A stretch of DNA of 5,599 bases from Cyclobacteriaceae bacterium. Lineage in GTDB: Bacteria; Bacteroidota; Bacteroidia; Cytophagales; Cyclobacteriaceae. Under the pieces are notes generated by a model. The model was not told the origin of the DNA. It searched no databases and saw nothing but the letters and a program-made list of their open reading frames with translations. Location: the NCBI GenBank assembly GCA_030589835.1, contig JAUUZS010000317.1:1-5599 (forward strand), in the 5' to 3' direction. This document shows, piece by piece, positions 1 to 5,599 of the stretch (positions are counted from its first letter, which is position 1; each line of letters begins with the position of its first letter). The translations under genes and the position numbers were made by a program.

Positions 1-2
1 GG

Positions 3-34
3 GGACTCTGAGGAGTTTTACTTACTCAGAGTCC
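3..34. repeat. Perfect inverted repeat (10-bp arms, 12-nt loop)
   Basis: GGACTCTGAG at 3-12 is matched exactly by its reverse complement CTCAGAGTCC at 25-34, leaving a 12-base loop. No T-run follows on the plus strand; on the minus strand the flank lies outside the window, so a terminator for minus-strand transcription cannot be checked. The arm core CTCTGAG recurs at 46-52 and in the terminator stem at 350-356, so this hairpin belongs to a local family of related sequences around the 21-bp array. Confidence 0.7.
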
Positions 35-68
35 TCTGCGAGTGACTCTGAGTGGGGATGAGATGTAC

Positions 69-257
69 GGCAACGCCAATGCAATGGTTGGCAATGATAA
101 TGTAACGGTCGGCAACGCCAATGTAATGGTCGGCAATGGCAATGTAAGGGTTGGCAATGGCAATGTAATGGTCGGCAACGACAAAGCAATGGTCGGCAAG
201 GACAATGTAATCGTTGGCAATGACAATGTAATGGTGAGAAATGACAGTGTAAAGGTT
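69..257. repeat. Tandem array of nine 21-bp units
   Basis: Nine head-to-tail units start at 69, 90, 111, 132, 153, 174, 195, 216 and 237. The consensus is about GGCAAYGNCAATGTAATGGT plus a final pyrimidine; the last unit is the most diverged. Each unit also has a weak internal 6-base rhythm (GCAATG, GCAATG, TAATGG). Because 21 is a multiple of three and several frames lack stops, long open frames appear on both strands (plus 42-269; minus 18-278, 22-339 and 26-226), all encoding 7-residue repeats. None has a convincing start or a known domain, so I treat the array as a non-coding minisatellite. No unique spacers separate the units, so it is not a CRISPR array. It lies beyond the terminator of the minus-strand lipoprotein gene. 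Confidence 0.85.
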
Positions 258-276
258 GGTGCTTTTTAGCACTGGC

Positions 277-293
277 ATTTACTAGGTAAATAC
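277..293. promoter_or_regulatory. Dyad motif ATTTAC-TAG-GTAAAT, copy 1
   Basis: ATTTAC (277-282) and GTAAAT (286-291) form a perfect 6-bp dyad around a 3-base centre, followed by AC. The string TTTAC...TAGGTAAATAC occurs again at 4179-4195 in another non-coding spacer, with one extra base between the halves. Such a dyad could bind a dimeric regulator, but no gene start lies close by, so its role is unknown. Confidence 0.35.
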
Positions 294-340
294 TTTCCAG
301 TAAAAGACCTAATGATCGATATATCAATAAATACAGCATT

Positions 341-378
341 AAAAAAAGGCTCTGAGTCCATGGATTCAGAGCCTTTTT
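341..378. terminator. Bidirectional rho-independent terminator
   Basis: GGCTCTGAGTCC (348-359) pairs with GGATTCAGAGCC (362-373), 12 bp with a single G-T wobble and a CATG-type tip. The stem is flanked by seven A (341-347) and five T (374-378), so the hairpin is followed by a U-run in either direction. It lies about 20 bases past the stop codon of the minus-strand lipoprotein gene, which it most likely terminates. It would also stop plus-strand transcripts arriving from the 21-bp array. Confidence 0.85.
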
Positions 379-397
379 ATTAGAATAATAAATTTAT

Positions 398-1048
398 CTA
401 TTCTGTTTCTTTCTGAAATGCTATATCGACGTCAACTTGCGTTACCGCATCAAACAAAGCCTTTAGGATTTCGAGCTCTGCCGCAGATTTTCCTTCAGTC
501 ATCGTAGCAGGAAGAAAACCAAGCATCAAATCCGGAGTGAGGGGAAAACTAACAATCGACCCACTAATCACATCATTGACCTCGTCAACCTCAAAAGATT
601 CTAGCTTTAGCTGAAGGTTTCCAGTAGAAACCGATAGATTTAAATCTAATTCTGTCCAATCATCATTTATGGCCCATGTTCCGGCCTTCAATTCAACATC
701 TTCGCCAATACAGGCAAAAAATAATTCGTGACTCTCTTTTAATTCAACTGCTCCATTATTGATATCGCCACATGGCGCCTCGGCCAATAATCCTCCTGCC
801 ATCTCATCAGTAATGTTTGTTCCGGCAGGTACGGTAATGGGGAGGATGCCAATATTGATTGTGACTTTAGTCTGTAATGTTGCTTCTTTAAAGGTATATA
901 CACCGGTAAGGTCATATAATTCAGGTTCAGGATCATCGTTGGTGGTATCACAACTTATTGCAAAAAACAATGCGATGATTGATATTCCTGTGAAAACAGT
1001 TCGAGTAATGGTCTTCAAATATTTTATGCTGTTATTCATAATATTCAT
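398..1048 (-). CDS. Putative secreted lipoprotein of unknown function
   Basis: This encodes about 216 residues from the ATG at 1048. The N-terminus has a Lys/Arg-bearing segment, a hydrophobic stretch (GISIIALFFAIS) and a lipobox-like AIS-Cys with the lipidated cysteine at residue 33. An acidic tether (DTTNDDPEPE) follows, as in many Bacteroidota envelope lipoproteins. The mature part opens with LTGVYTFKEATL and has a middle GTWAINDDWTELDLNLS segment, a pattern of alternating beta strands that suggests a small lipocalin-like beta-barrel; that fold is inference only. Cysteines at 93 and 113 could form a disulfide. An in-frame TTG at 1072 would lengthen the signal peptide, and an ATG at 1039 would shorten it to a more usual length; 1048 is a compromise. 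It is divergent from the receptor gene and ends just before a strong terminator. I recognise no specific family. Confidence 0.85.
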   Translation of the reverse strand: MNIMNNSIKYLKTITRTVFTGISIIALFFAISCDTTNDDPEPELYDLTGVYTFKEATLQTKVTINIGILPITVPAGTNITDEMAGGLLAEAPCGDINNGAVELKESHELFFACIGEDVELKAGTWAINDDWTELDLNLSVSTGNLQLKLESFEVDEVNDVISGSIVSFPLTPDLMLGFLPATMTEGKSAAELEILKALFDAVTQVDVDIAFQKETE

Positions 1049-1069
1049 AAATAAGTTAATTTGGTAAAA

Positions 1070-1100
1070 CAAATATTCAACGTTTTTTTTGGATATTCAA
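1070..1100 (-). promoter_or_regulatory. Possible Bacteroidota-type promoter of the lipoprotein gene
   Basis: Read on the minus strand, TTG (1098-1100) is followed after 20 bases by AATATTTG (1070-1077), a 7-of-8 match to the Bacteroidota -7 element TAnnTTTG at plausible spacing from a -33 TTG. Initiation would fall near 1065, leaving a short leader before the ATG codons at 1048 and 1039 and excluding the TTG at 1072 as the start. The octamer TTGAATAT occurs twice here (minus strand, 1093-1100 and 1073-1080), 20 bp apart. Confidence 0.35.
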
Positions 1101-1121
1101 TATAATGAATGTTATTTTTTA

Positions 1122-1129
1122 TTACTTTG
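1122..1129 (+). promoter_or_regulatory. Weak -7-like element upstream of the receptor gene
   Basis: TTACTTTG differs from the TAnnTTTG consensus only at its second base and lies 54 bases before the receptor's ATG. I find no TTTG/TTG at the proper -33 spacing, so this is a weak call. If it is used, the dyads at 1138-1169 would lie in the 5' leader of the mRNA. Confidence 0.2.
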
Positions 1130-1137
1130 AGTGACTG

Positions 1138-1169
1138 ATAAGCGAATTTAGCTTATTTGTTACATGTAA
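1138..1169. promoter_or_regulatory. Two dyads in front of the receptor gene
   Basis: ATAAGC (1138-1143) and GCTTAT (1151-1156) form a 6-bp inverted repeat with a 7-base spacer. Immediately downstream, TTACATGTAA (1160-1169) is a perfect 10-bp palindrome ending 14 bases before the receptor's ATG. Either could be a regulator site or a leader hairpin that affects translation. No Shine-Dalgarno sequence precedes the start. Confidence 0.4.
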
Positions 1170-1183
1170 TTTATTCCTAATAA

Positions 1184-4003
1184 ATGAACCATAACTACTT
1201 CTTTGTCAGCATTTTTTCTTTTCTGATGTTTAGCTCTACGGGATCGGTTTTTGCCCAGAATGAGATGACAATAAAAGGTACGATTACAGAACTTGGCTCA
1301 GAGCAACCCTTAGTTGGTGCAAATATTACCATCAAAGAAAAACTCATTGGAACCATCTCCGATGTAAATGGAATATTTAGCTTGACTACCAAAGCTAGTG
1401 TCCCCTTCACCCTGGTAATATCCATAGTAGGATATGAAACACAGGAAAAAGAGATTTATACAAATTCCGAAAACCTACAGAATCTTGACATAAAAATGAA
1501 AGAGGGGACTTTCCTGGGTAAGGAAGTCGTCGTTTCGGCATCAAGGATCGAAGAAAACATCCTTTCATCGGCTGTAAGTATTGAAAAAATGGGAATTATC
1601 GATATTCAGCAAAGTTCGTCGTCTAACTTCTATGATGGGCTATATCAGTTGAAAGGTGTAGACATGAATGTGAACAGCCTTACCTTTCGATTTCCCAATA
1701 CCAGGGGATTTACCGGAGAGGCAAACTACAGAATGAACCAGCTGGTGGATGGAATCGAAAATATTTCTCCGGGCTTGAGCTTTGCAGCCGGCAACATGTT
1801 TGGCCTTTCAGAACTCGATGTAGAAAGTGTAGAATTGCTTGTTGGGGCATCATCGGCTTTGTATGGCCCCGGAGGCATGAATGGCACCTTGCTCATGACC
1901 AGTAAAAATCCTTTTGAATACCAGGGATTGAGTTTTATTGCCCAAACGGGTATCATGCATGTTAATTCGGATTATCAGCAAAACGCAGCTCCGATGTATG
2001 ATATGAGCTTCAGGTATGCCAAAGTATTGAGCGAAAAAATTGCCTTTAAGCTTACAGGAGGCTTTTTGAAAGCCACAGATTGGCATGCCTCGGACTTTCG
2101 GGACCGGACAGACCTGAATAATCCAGCCTTAATCAGGGAAACAAATCCCGGTTATGATGGAGTAAATGTATATGGCGATGATATTATAGTGCCGGTAAAC
2201 CTCAAAGAAGTGGCACCCGCTATCGCTGAAACTATTGCCGAAGGAGAAGGGATAGTACCTGGGACGCCTGAATACGAAGATTTATTTAATACCGTGGCAG
2301 ATGCCTTTCCCGATCAGCTCGTATCACGGACCGGTTGGGAAGAGCGGGATATGGCAGATTATAATACCACTAACCTGAAATTGAGTGGGGCTGTTCATTA
2401 TCGCATAAACGAAAACCTGGAAGCCGTAGCACAGGGCAATTTTAGCAAAGGGACTAGTTTATATACTACTACAAATCGCTTTTCAATTCGAAATTTTGAT
2501 ATTGGTTTTGGAAAACTTGAATTGAAAAGCCAGAATTTTTTCTTGCGGACATGGGCTGTTATGGAGAATACCGGGGACTCATATGATATGGGGGGAGCTG
2601 CACTGCTATTAAATGAATCCTGGAAATCCAGTGAGGATTGGTATGCTGATTATATTGGTTCATTTGCCCAGAGCGTATTGCTGGGTGGTGATGAAGATGA
2701 CGCCCATGAGTTTGCCCGCATGGTGGCAGATAATAGAGATCAATATGGAAATGTTTTTGCTTCGGGCCAGCCTGCATTTCCATTGCCGGGTACAGATGAG
2801 TTTAATAATCCTTATGAAGAAATCATAAATACCTCAGTAACTGAGGGGGGAGCAAAAGTCATTGATCAAAGCAAGCTGTGGCATATAGAAGGGATGTACA
2901 ATTTATCCAGCAAACTAAAAGTTGTGGATTTTGTAGTTGGCGCCAGTTATAGGATCAATTCTGTAAATAGCCGGGGAACAATTTTTGCCGATGAGCCGGA
3001 CAAACCAATATCATATTATATTTTTGGAGCTTACGGACAGCTTTCAAAAGCGTTCTGGAGTGAGCGGTTCAAAGCGTCTGTTTCTATGAGATATGATAAA
3101 CACGAAAAATTTGAGGGAGAACTCACACCCAGGTTTTCGATGGTGTATTCCCTCGATCCGAAAAATCAACACAACATCCGTACTTCCTATCAAACAGCCT
3201 TCAGGTTCCCATCTACCGCTGATCAATGGACAGATTTTGATATTGGATATTATCGCGCTATTGGTGGCTTGCCAGAGTTGCACAATAAATACAATTTTGA
3301 TACTAACCCGGTGTATCCACTATCAGGTTCCAATCCGATTACGGATGAGCCGGTGATAGATAATGGCCCTTTTGTGCTTCCGGTTTTTGGACCCGAGAAG
3401 GTAGCCGCAATGGAACTAGGATATAAAGGATTGAATTTTCATAAAATGCTTTTTGTCGATGCCTACGTATATCGAAATGAATATACAGGCTTTATCGCCA
3501 GCCAGCTTTTAGTGCAAAACCCCAATACCCCCCAGGAAGAAAGGTATCAGACCATGATCAGTACCACAGATAAAGTAGCTTCTCTTGGGTGGGCCTTTGG
3601 GGCAGACTTGAATTTGATGAAAGGATACTATATGAGAGGGAATATAGCCTATAATAAATTGGAAGAAGGAGCTGCTCAGGACGGGCGTCAGAATCGATAC
3701 AACAGTCCGGACTATCGATATAACATTGGCTTTGGAAACCGACAAATTATAAAAAATGTAGGATTTCATTTCAATTACAGATGGCAAAATGAATTTCTGT
3801 GGGAATCTAATTTTGGGGTCGCCCAAATGCCTGCATATGGAACGCTTGATGCAAATGTTGCAGTTAAAATACCAAACATTAAGTCTGTAGTAAAAATTGG
3901 CGGATCCAATATATTAAACAACTATTATACTTCCAGCTTCGGAAGTGCACAAATTGGCGGGCTTTATTATATAAGCTTGAGTTTTGATGAATTTCTAAAT
4001 TAA
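1184..4003 (+). CDS. TonB-dependent outer-membrane receptor with N-terminal CarboxypepD_reg-like domain
   Basis: This 939-residue protein should be an outer-membrane transporter that takes up a scarce ligand using TonB/ExbBD energy. Residues 1-24 are a signal peptide cleaved after VFA. Residues about 27-108 are the carboxypeptidase-regulatory-like domain, with GxI...PLVGANITIK, a GTISDVNGIFSL turn and the closing ISIVGYE strand. The plug follows at about 114-245: EVVVSASR, then RGFTGEANYRMNQLVDG, and the conserved end VESVELLVGASSALYGPGG with NGTLLMTSKNPF. The rest is a beta-barrel rich in aromatic strands, ending LYYISLSFDEFLN. The size is typical. It is not an evident SusC: no SusD gene follows within the window, and the SusC/RagA signature is not apparent. 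The ligand is unknown. The gene is intact, and the divergent lipoprotein gene shares its upstream region. A 126-bp palindrome begins two bases after the stop. Confidence 0.95.
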   Translation: MNHNYFFVSIFSFLMFSSTGSVFAQNEMTIKGTITELGSEQPLVGANITIKEKLIGTISDVNGIFSLTTKASVPFTLVISIVGYETQEKEIYTNSENLQNLDIKMKEGTFLGKEVVVSASRIEENILSSAVSIEKMGIIDIQQSSSSNFYDGLYQLKGVDMNVNSLTFRFPNTRGFTGEANYRMNQLVDGIENISPGLSFAAGNMFGLSELDVESVELLVGASSALYGPGGMNGTLLMTSKNPFEYQGLSFIAQTGIMHVNSDYQQNAAPMYDMSFRYAKVLSEKIAFKLTGGFLKATDWHASDFRDRTDLNNPALIRETNPGYDGVNVYGDDIIVPVNLKEVAPAIAETIAEGEGIVPGTPEYEDLFNTVADAFPDQLVSRTGWEERDMADYNTTNLKLSGAVHYRINENLEAVAQGNFSKGTSLYTTTNRFSIRNFDIGFGKLELKSQNFFLRTWAVMENTGDSYDMGGAALLLNESWKSSEDWYADYIGSFAQSVLLGGDEDDAHEFARMVADNRDQYGNVFASGQPAFPLPGTDEFNNPYEEIINTSVTEGGAKVIDQSKLWHIEGMYNLSSKLKVVDFVVGASYRINSVNSRGTIFADEPDKPISYYIFGAYGQLSKAFWSERFKASVSMRYDKHEKFEGELTPRFSMVYSLDPKNQHNIRTSYQTAFRFPSTADQWTDFDIGYYRAIGGLPELHNKYNFDTNPVYPLSGSNPITDEPVIDNGPFVLPVFGPEKVAAMELGYKGLNFHKMLFVDAYVYRNEYTGFIASQLLVQNPNTPQEERYQTMISTTDKVASLGWAFGADLNLMKGYYMRGNIAYNKLEEGAAQDGRQNRYNSPDYRYNIGFGNRQIIKNVGFHFNYRWQNEFLWESNFGVAQMPAYGTLDANVAVKIPNIKSVVKIGGSNILNNYYTSSFGSAQIGGLYYISLSFDEFLN

Positions 4004-4005
4004 TT

Positions 4006-4131
4006 AGAGTTTGTCCATAATGTCCGATCTCTGCGTTACGCTTGTTTCTAAAAAAAACTCATTTACAAACGTAAACTCCGTTTTTTCAGAAACTTCGCAA
4101 GCCTTGATCTCGAACATTCTGAACAAACTCT
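4006..4131. repeat. 126-bp imperfect palindrome after the receptor gene
   Basis: Two 61-base arms (4006-4066 and 4071-4131) flank a 4-base centre AAAC (4067-4070). Aligning one arm with the reverse complement of the other without gaps gives about 40 of 61 identities, including AGAGTTTGT at the outer end, GTTTC-T and an A6/T6 tract further in, and TTTAC/GTAAA at the tip. The main unpaired part of each arm holds its own small dyad: GCG-TTA-CGC (4033-4041) on the left and CTT-CGC-AAG (4093-4101) on the right. A transcript could therefore fold into a long stem with two side hairpins. Its position two bases past the stop suggests a 3' end or terminator role. The look is that of a dispersed intergenic repeat of the REP/MITE kind. 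No coding potential is seen. Confidence 0.75.
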
Positions 4132-4178
4132 GACTTTATGTACAGACACTATTTTGGGGCCTGTTGGCTAGGTGGGGG

Positions 4179-4195
4179 TTTACATAGGTAAATAC
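4179..4195. promoter_or_regulatory. Dyad motif TTTAC-ATAG-GTAAA, copy 2
   Basis: TTTAC (4179-4183) and GTAAA (4188-4192) form a dyad. TAGGTAAATAC (4185-4195) is an exact 11-base match to 283-293, and TTTAC precedes it in both places. Recurrence in two unrelated spacers about 3.9 kb apart suggests a binding site or a fragment of a dispersed repeat. The factor is unknown. Confidence 0.35.
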
Positions 4196-4318
4196 ATATT
4201 TTGGAATTGCAGTAGCTGGGAGAAAACCCAGGCGTGGAAGCAATATGGAGTGATTAAATATGCCCTTAAATGACAGATAGCGTAAGAGGATTGTGCTTTA
4301 GCGTTCTTTCGCTTTTAT

Positions 4319-4326
4319 TATTTTTG
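4319..4326 (+). promoter_or_regulatory. Possible -7 element for the 4473 gene and holA
   Basis: TATTTTTG matches the Bacteroidota -7 consensus TAnnTTTG exactly. The nearest upstream TTG (4291-4293) is 25 bases away, longer than usual, so the -33 element is doubtful. The setting is T-rich, which makes chance matches easier. Initiation here would leave a leader of about 140 bases before the ATG at 4473, containing the small ORF at 4420-4479. Confidence 0.3.
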
Positions 4327-4419
4327 ATTTTTTAGCTGTTCAAAAATCTATTATCTCTAAATTGCAGCACGTTTAAATTCTTGTTTTAAAATAGGGTTGG
4401 AAAAAGAAAAGGAATAACT

Positions 4420-4479
4420 ATGGAATTTTTACGTGCGCTATTCTATCCTCATGTACATGATAGAACAAGATTATGGTAA
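4420..4479 (+). other. Possible 19-codon leader ORF overlapping the next gene's start
   Basis: An ATG at 4420 opens a 19-codon frame (MEFLRALFYPHVHDRTRLW) ending in TAA at 4477-4479. AAGGAA at 4409-4414 is a Shine-Dalgarno-like sequence 5 bases before the ATG, better than that of any annotated gene here. Its last codons overlap the ATG at 4473 of the envelope protein in another frame, so ribosomes ending here could reinitiate on the next gene. The size is close to chance and the peptide is unrecognised, so it may be meaningless. Confidence 0.2.
4441..4465. promoter_or_regulatory. Palindromes just before the 4473 start
   Basis: TCATGTACATGA (4449-4460) is a perfect 12-bp palindrome, and TTCTATC (4441-4447) pairs with GATAGAA (4459-4465). 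The two foldings share bases and exclude each other. Both lie within 32 bases upstream of the ATG and inside the small leader ORF, so they could control access to the start or bind a regulator. Confidence 0.35.
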
Positions 4480-5057
4480 AAAATATACTATATTTTATAT
4501 TTCTACTCTTTATTTTTTCATTTTGCGACGACAAGGTGAAGCAATTCGATGGCTTTGTTCAAGTTGAATTGGAATATCTTCTGGCCTCCGATGAGTTTAG
4601 GGTTTGGGAACGTATCGGCCAGGAAGAAGGTGGGGAGGAAATTATTCCAACGGATTGCGGAATTGAAAATTATTTGATTTTTCTCCAGGGGGATCTTGGC
4701 GAACCAAAACCACTGCTTTATGCCTATAATCCTGAGCTCTGCGACAGTCTGGATTTTTGCATTCAGTATCCCGATTTTTGTCTTGCAGATACCACACTGT
4801 GCAACGCAGATACTGCAATATGCAATACCCTGGGGGATGGATTTCTTTATATCGGAAGTTGGTACGCCAAAGAACCCTTTATCAAGAACTCCCGGTCCGA
4901 CACACTGGTTTTTGAAATTAATAATAATAAGGAGTCCGTTTTTGTTACCAGCATTACGAGCCAGAATGCAACCTTTCAATACAAAAACCGCGAAGGAGTT
5001 GATGGAGGTGTAATCACAGAGTTTTACAAATTGTTGTCCCCTGTTAGCGAAGAATGA
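4473..5057 (+). CDS. Putative envelope (lipo)protein with a cysteine-rich segment, unknown function
   Basis: This encodes 194 residues. The N-terminus (MVKNILYFIFLLFIFSFCDDK) is a short basic start plus a hydrophobic stretch ending at Cys18, as in lipoproteins, but Phe at -1 is unusual for a lipobox, so lipidation is probable rather than certain. The segment ASDEFRVWERI...GEEIIPTDCGIENYLIF resembles the opening of small Bacteroidota lipocalin-like lipoproteins, and the C-terminal half (TLVFEINNN...ATFQYKNREG) looks like beta strands; this is a fold-level guess. Between them, cysteines at 90, 96, 103, 110 and 117 are spaced almost exactly every seven residues, in a stretch whose DNA also shows a 21-base repeat. 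The last codons overlap the start of holA by ATGA, so the two genes are very likely one transcription unit. I do not recognise a named family. Confidence 0.85.
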   Translation: MVKNILYFIFLLFIFSFCDDKVKQFDGFVQVELEYLLASDEFRVWERIGQEEGGEEIIPTDCGIENYLIFLQGDLGEPKPLLYAYNPELCDSLDFCIQYPDFCLADTTLCNADTAICNTLGDGFLYIGSWYAKEPFIKNSRSDTLVFEINNNKESVFVTSITSQNATFQYKNREGVDGGVITEFYKLLSPVSEE

Positions 5058-5599
5058 GCGATGCAAGCCAAATACTGAAGAGCCTGAATGCAGGTCAATA
5101 TGCCCCGATTTATTTTTTGCAGGGGGAAGAGCCTTATTATATCGACCTGATCTCCGGAATTATTGAAAAAAATGCGCTGGATGAAGCGGCTAAAGGTTTT
5201 AATCAAATTATTCTTTATGGAAAGGATGTCAGCGTAGGTGATGTACTGAACAATGCCAAGCGCTTTCCTATGATGTCAGACCGGCAGGTGGTGATCATCA
5301 AAGAGGCACAGAATATTCAGGATTTCGGAAAGGAGCAAGGAGATAAGTTGCTAAAGGCATATCTTGAAAATCCGCTTCCTTCAACGGTTTTGGTGTTCTG
5401 TTATAAACATAAAAAACTCGATAAGCGAAAGGCAATTTCCAAAGCCATAGAAAAGCATGCTGTGATGCTGATTTCCAACAAACTGTATGACAACCAGATT
5501 CCCGACTGGATCAGGAATCATTTCGCACAAAAGAAATTCAAAATTACAGACAAGGGGGTTTATATGTTGGCAGAATATATCGGCAATAACCTGGAAAGA
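5054..5599 (+). CDS. holA: DNA polymerase III subunit delta, N-terminal part (runs off the window)
   Basis: An open frame from ATG 5054 continues without a stop to the last base, giving 182 codons of a protein usually about 340 residues long, so roughly half is present. HolA is the delta subunit of the clamp loader (with tau/gamma and delta-prime) and opens the beta sliding clamp for loading onto DNA. Typical features are IYFLQGEEPYYID (19-31, the degenerate P-loop region that does not bind ATP), KRFPMMSDRQVVIIKEAQ (69-86, the Walker-B-like strand with its conserved Phe-Pro), LLKAYLENPLPSTVLVFCYKHKKLDKRKAISKAI (99-132), and IPDWIRNHF plus LAEYIGNNL leading into the next domain. The start overlaps the stop of the preceding gene (ATGA), which implies translational coupling. 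There is no strong Shine-Dalgarno sequence. Confidence 0.93.
   Translation, partial: MSDASQILKSLNAGQYAPIYFLQGEEPYYIDLISGIIEKNALDEAAKGFNQIILYGKDVSVGDVLNNAKRFPMMSDRQVVIIKEAQNIQDFGKEQGDKLLKAYLENPLPSTVLVFCYKHKKLDKRKAISKAIEKHAVMLISNKLYDNQIPDWIRNHFAQKKFKITDKGVYMLAEYIGNNLER

Larger units (their letters stand above)
4132..4418. other. Non-coding spacer, no gene seen
   Basis: All frames are interrupted by stops on both strands and I see no tRNA or rRNA signature. Small structures include a TTTAC-ATAG-GTAAA dyad (4179-4192), a CTGGG/CCCAG hairpin (4216-4231), a short AGCG/CGCT stem followed by T-rich sequence (4300-4326), and overlapping inverted repeats TTTTTGA/TCAAAAA (4321-4327, 4340-4346) and GATTTTT/AAAAATC (4326-4332, 4342-4348). 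The promoter of the downstream envelope-protein/holA unit should lie here. Confidence 0.5.

Noticed and set aside
69..257. CRISPR-like array
   Set aside because: The units are contiguous with no unique spacers and no cas genes are nearby.
18..339. Long open frames on both strands across the 21-bp array, encoding heptad-repeat peptides
   Set aside because: They arise because the unit length is a multiple of three and lacks stops in several frames; no frame has a credible start, signal or domain, and they overlap one another.
759..1067. Plus-strand 102-codon frame inside the lipoprotein gene
   Set aside because: It is antisense to a gene with a clear signal peptide and terminator, and its peptide shows no features.
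1049..1072. TTG start at 1072 for the minus-strand lipoprotein
   Set aside because: It overlaps the putative -7 element, makes the signal peptide unusually long (Cys at 41), and ATG codons follow at 1048 and 1039.
1184..4003. SusC-type glycan transporter
   Set aside because: No SusD-like gene follows within the window and no glycan-active enzymes are nearby, so only a general TonB-dependent receptor call is supported.
4216..4231. CTGGG/CCCAG hairpin as a terminator
   Set aside because: The stem is only 5 bp and no T-run follows on either strand.
4132..4418. Decayed gene or transposase remnant
   Set aside because: Translating both strands by eye gave only short frames with no recognisable motif.
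4518..5066. Minus-strand 182-codon frame opposite the envelope protein gene
   Set aside because: It is a shadow of the plus-strand gene, which has the signal peptide and the ATGA junction with holA; the antisense product has no recognisable domain.
5024..5206. Minus-strand 60-codon frame
   Set aside because: It lies opposite the recognisable N-terminus of HolA.

Overview
The window looks like a chromosomal segment of a Bacteroidota bacterium, probably from the marine or environmental Cytophagia/Saprospiria side; the genus cannot be told. Four things point there: a TonB-dependent receptor with the N-terminal carboxypeptidase-regulatory-like domain typical of the phylum, two small cell-envelope proteins with lipoprotein-type N-termini, AT-rich spacers with TAnnTTTG-like promoter elements, and mostly no Shine-Dalgarno sequence before the starts.

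Layout. 1-345 holds no convincing gene. It contains a perfect inverted repeat (3-34), a tandem array of nine 21-bp units (69-257) and a short dyad motif (277-293). A bidirectional hairpin terminator (341-378) ends the minus-strand gene 398-1048, a secreted lipoprotein of unknown function. A short divergent intergenic region with several palindromes separates it from a 939-residue TonB-dependent outer-membrane receptor (1184-4003, plus strand). Two bases after the receptor's stop codon lies a 126-bp imperfect palindrome (4006-4131) with the look of a dispersed intergenic repeat. A non-coding stretch follows to about 4419. A small envelope protein (4473-5057) then overlaps, by ATGA, the start of holA, the DNA polymerase III delta subunit. 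holA has no stop in this window and runs off the right edge.

How the genes relate. The lipoprotein and the receptor are divergent and share a control region, so they may be co-regulated, but no SusD-like partner or substrate clue is present. The envelope protein and holA are almost certainly co-transcribed and probably translationally coupled, although their functions look unrelated. The most interesting material is non-coding: the 21-bp array with its flanking CTCTGAG hairpins, the 126-bp palindrome with two mini-hairpins in its arms, a 16-base TTTAC/TAGGTAAATAC motif present in two distant spacers, and a possible 19-codon leader ORF ending across the start of the 4473 gene. I see no clear defence, mobile or biosynthetic system.
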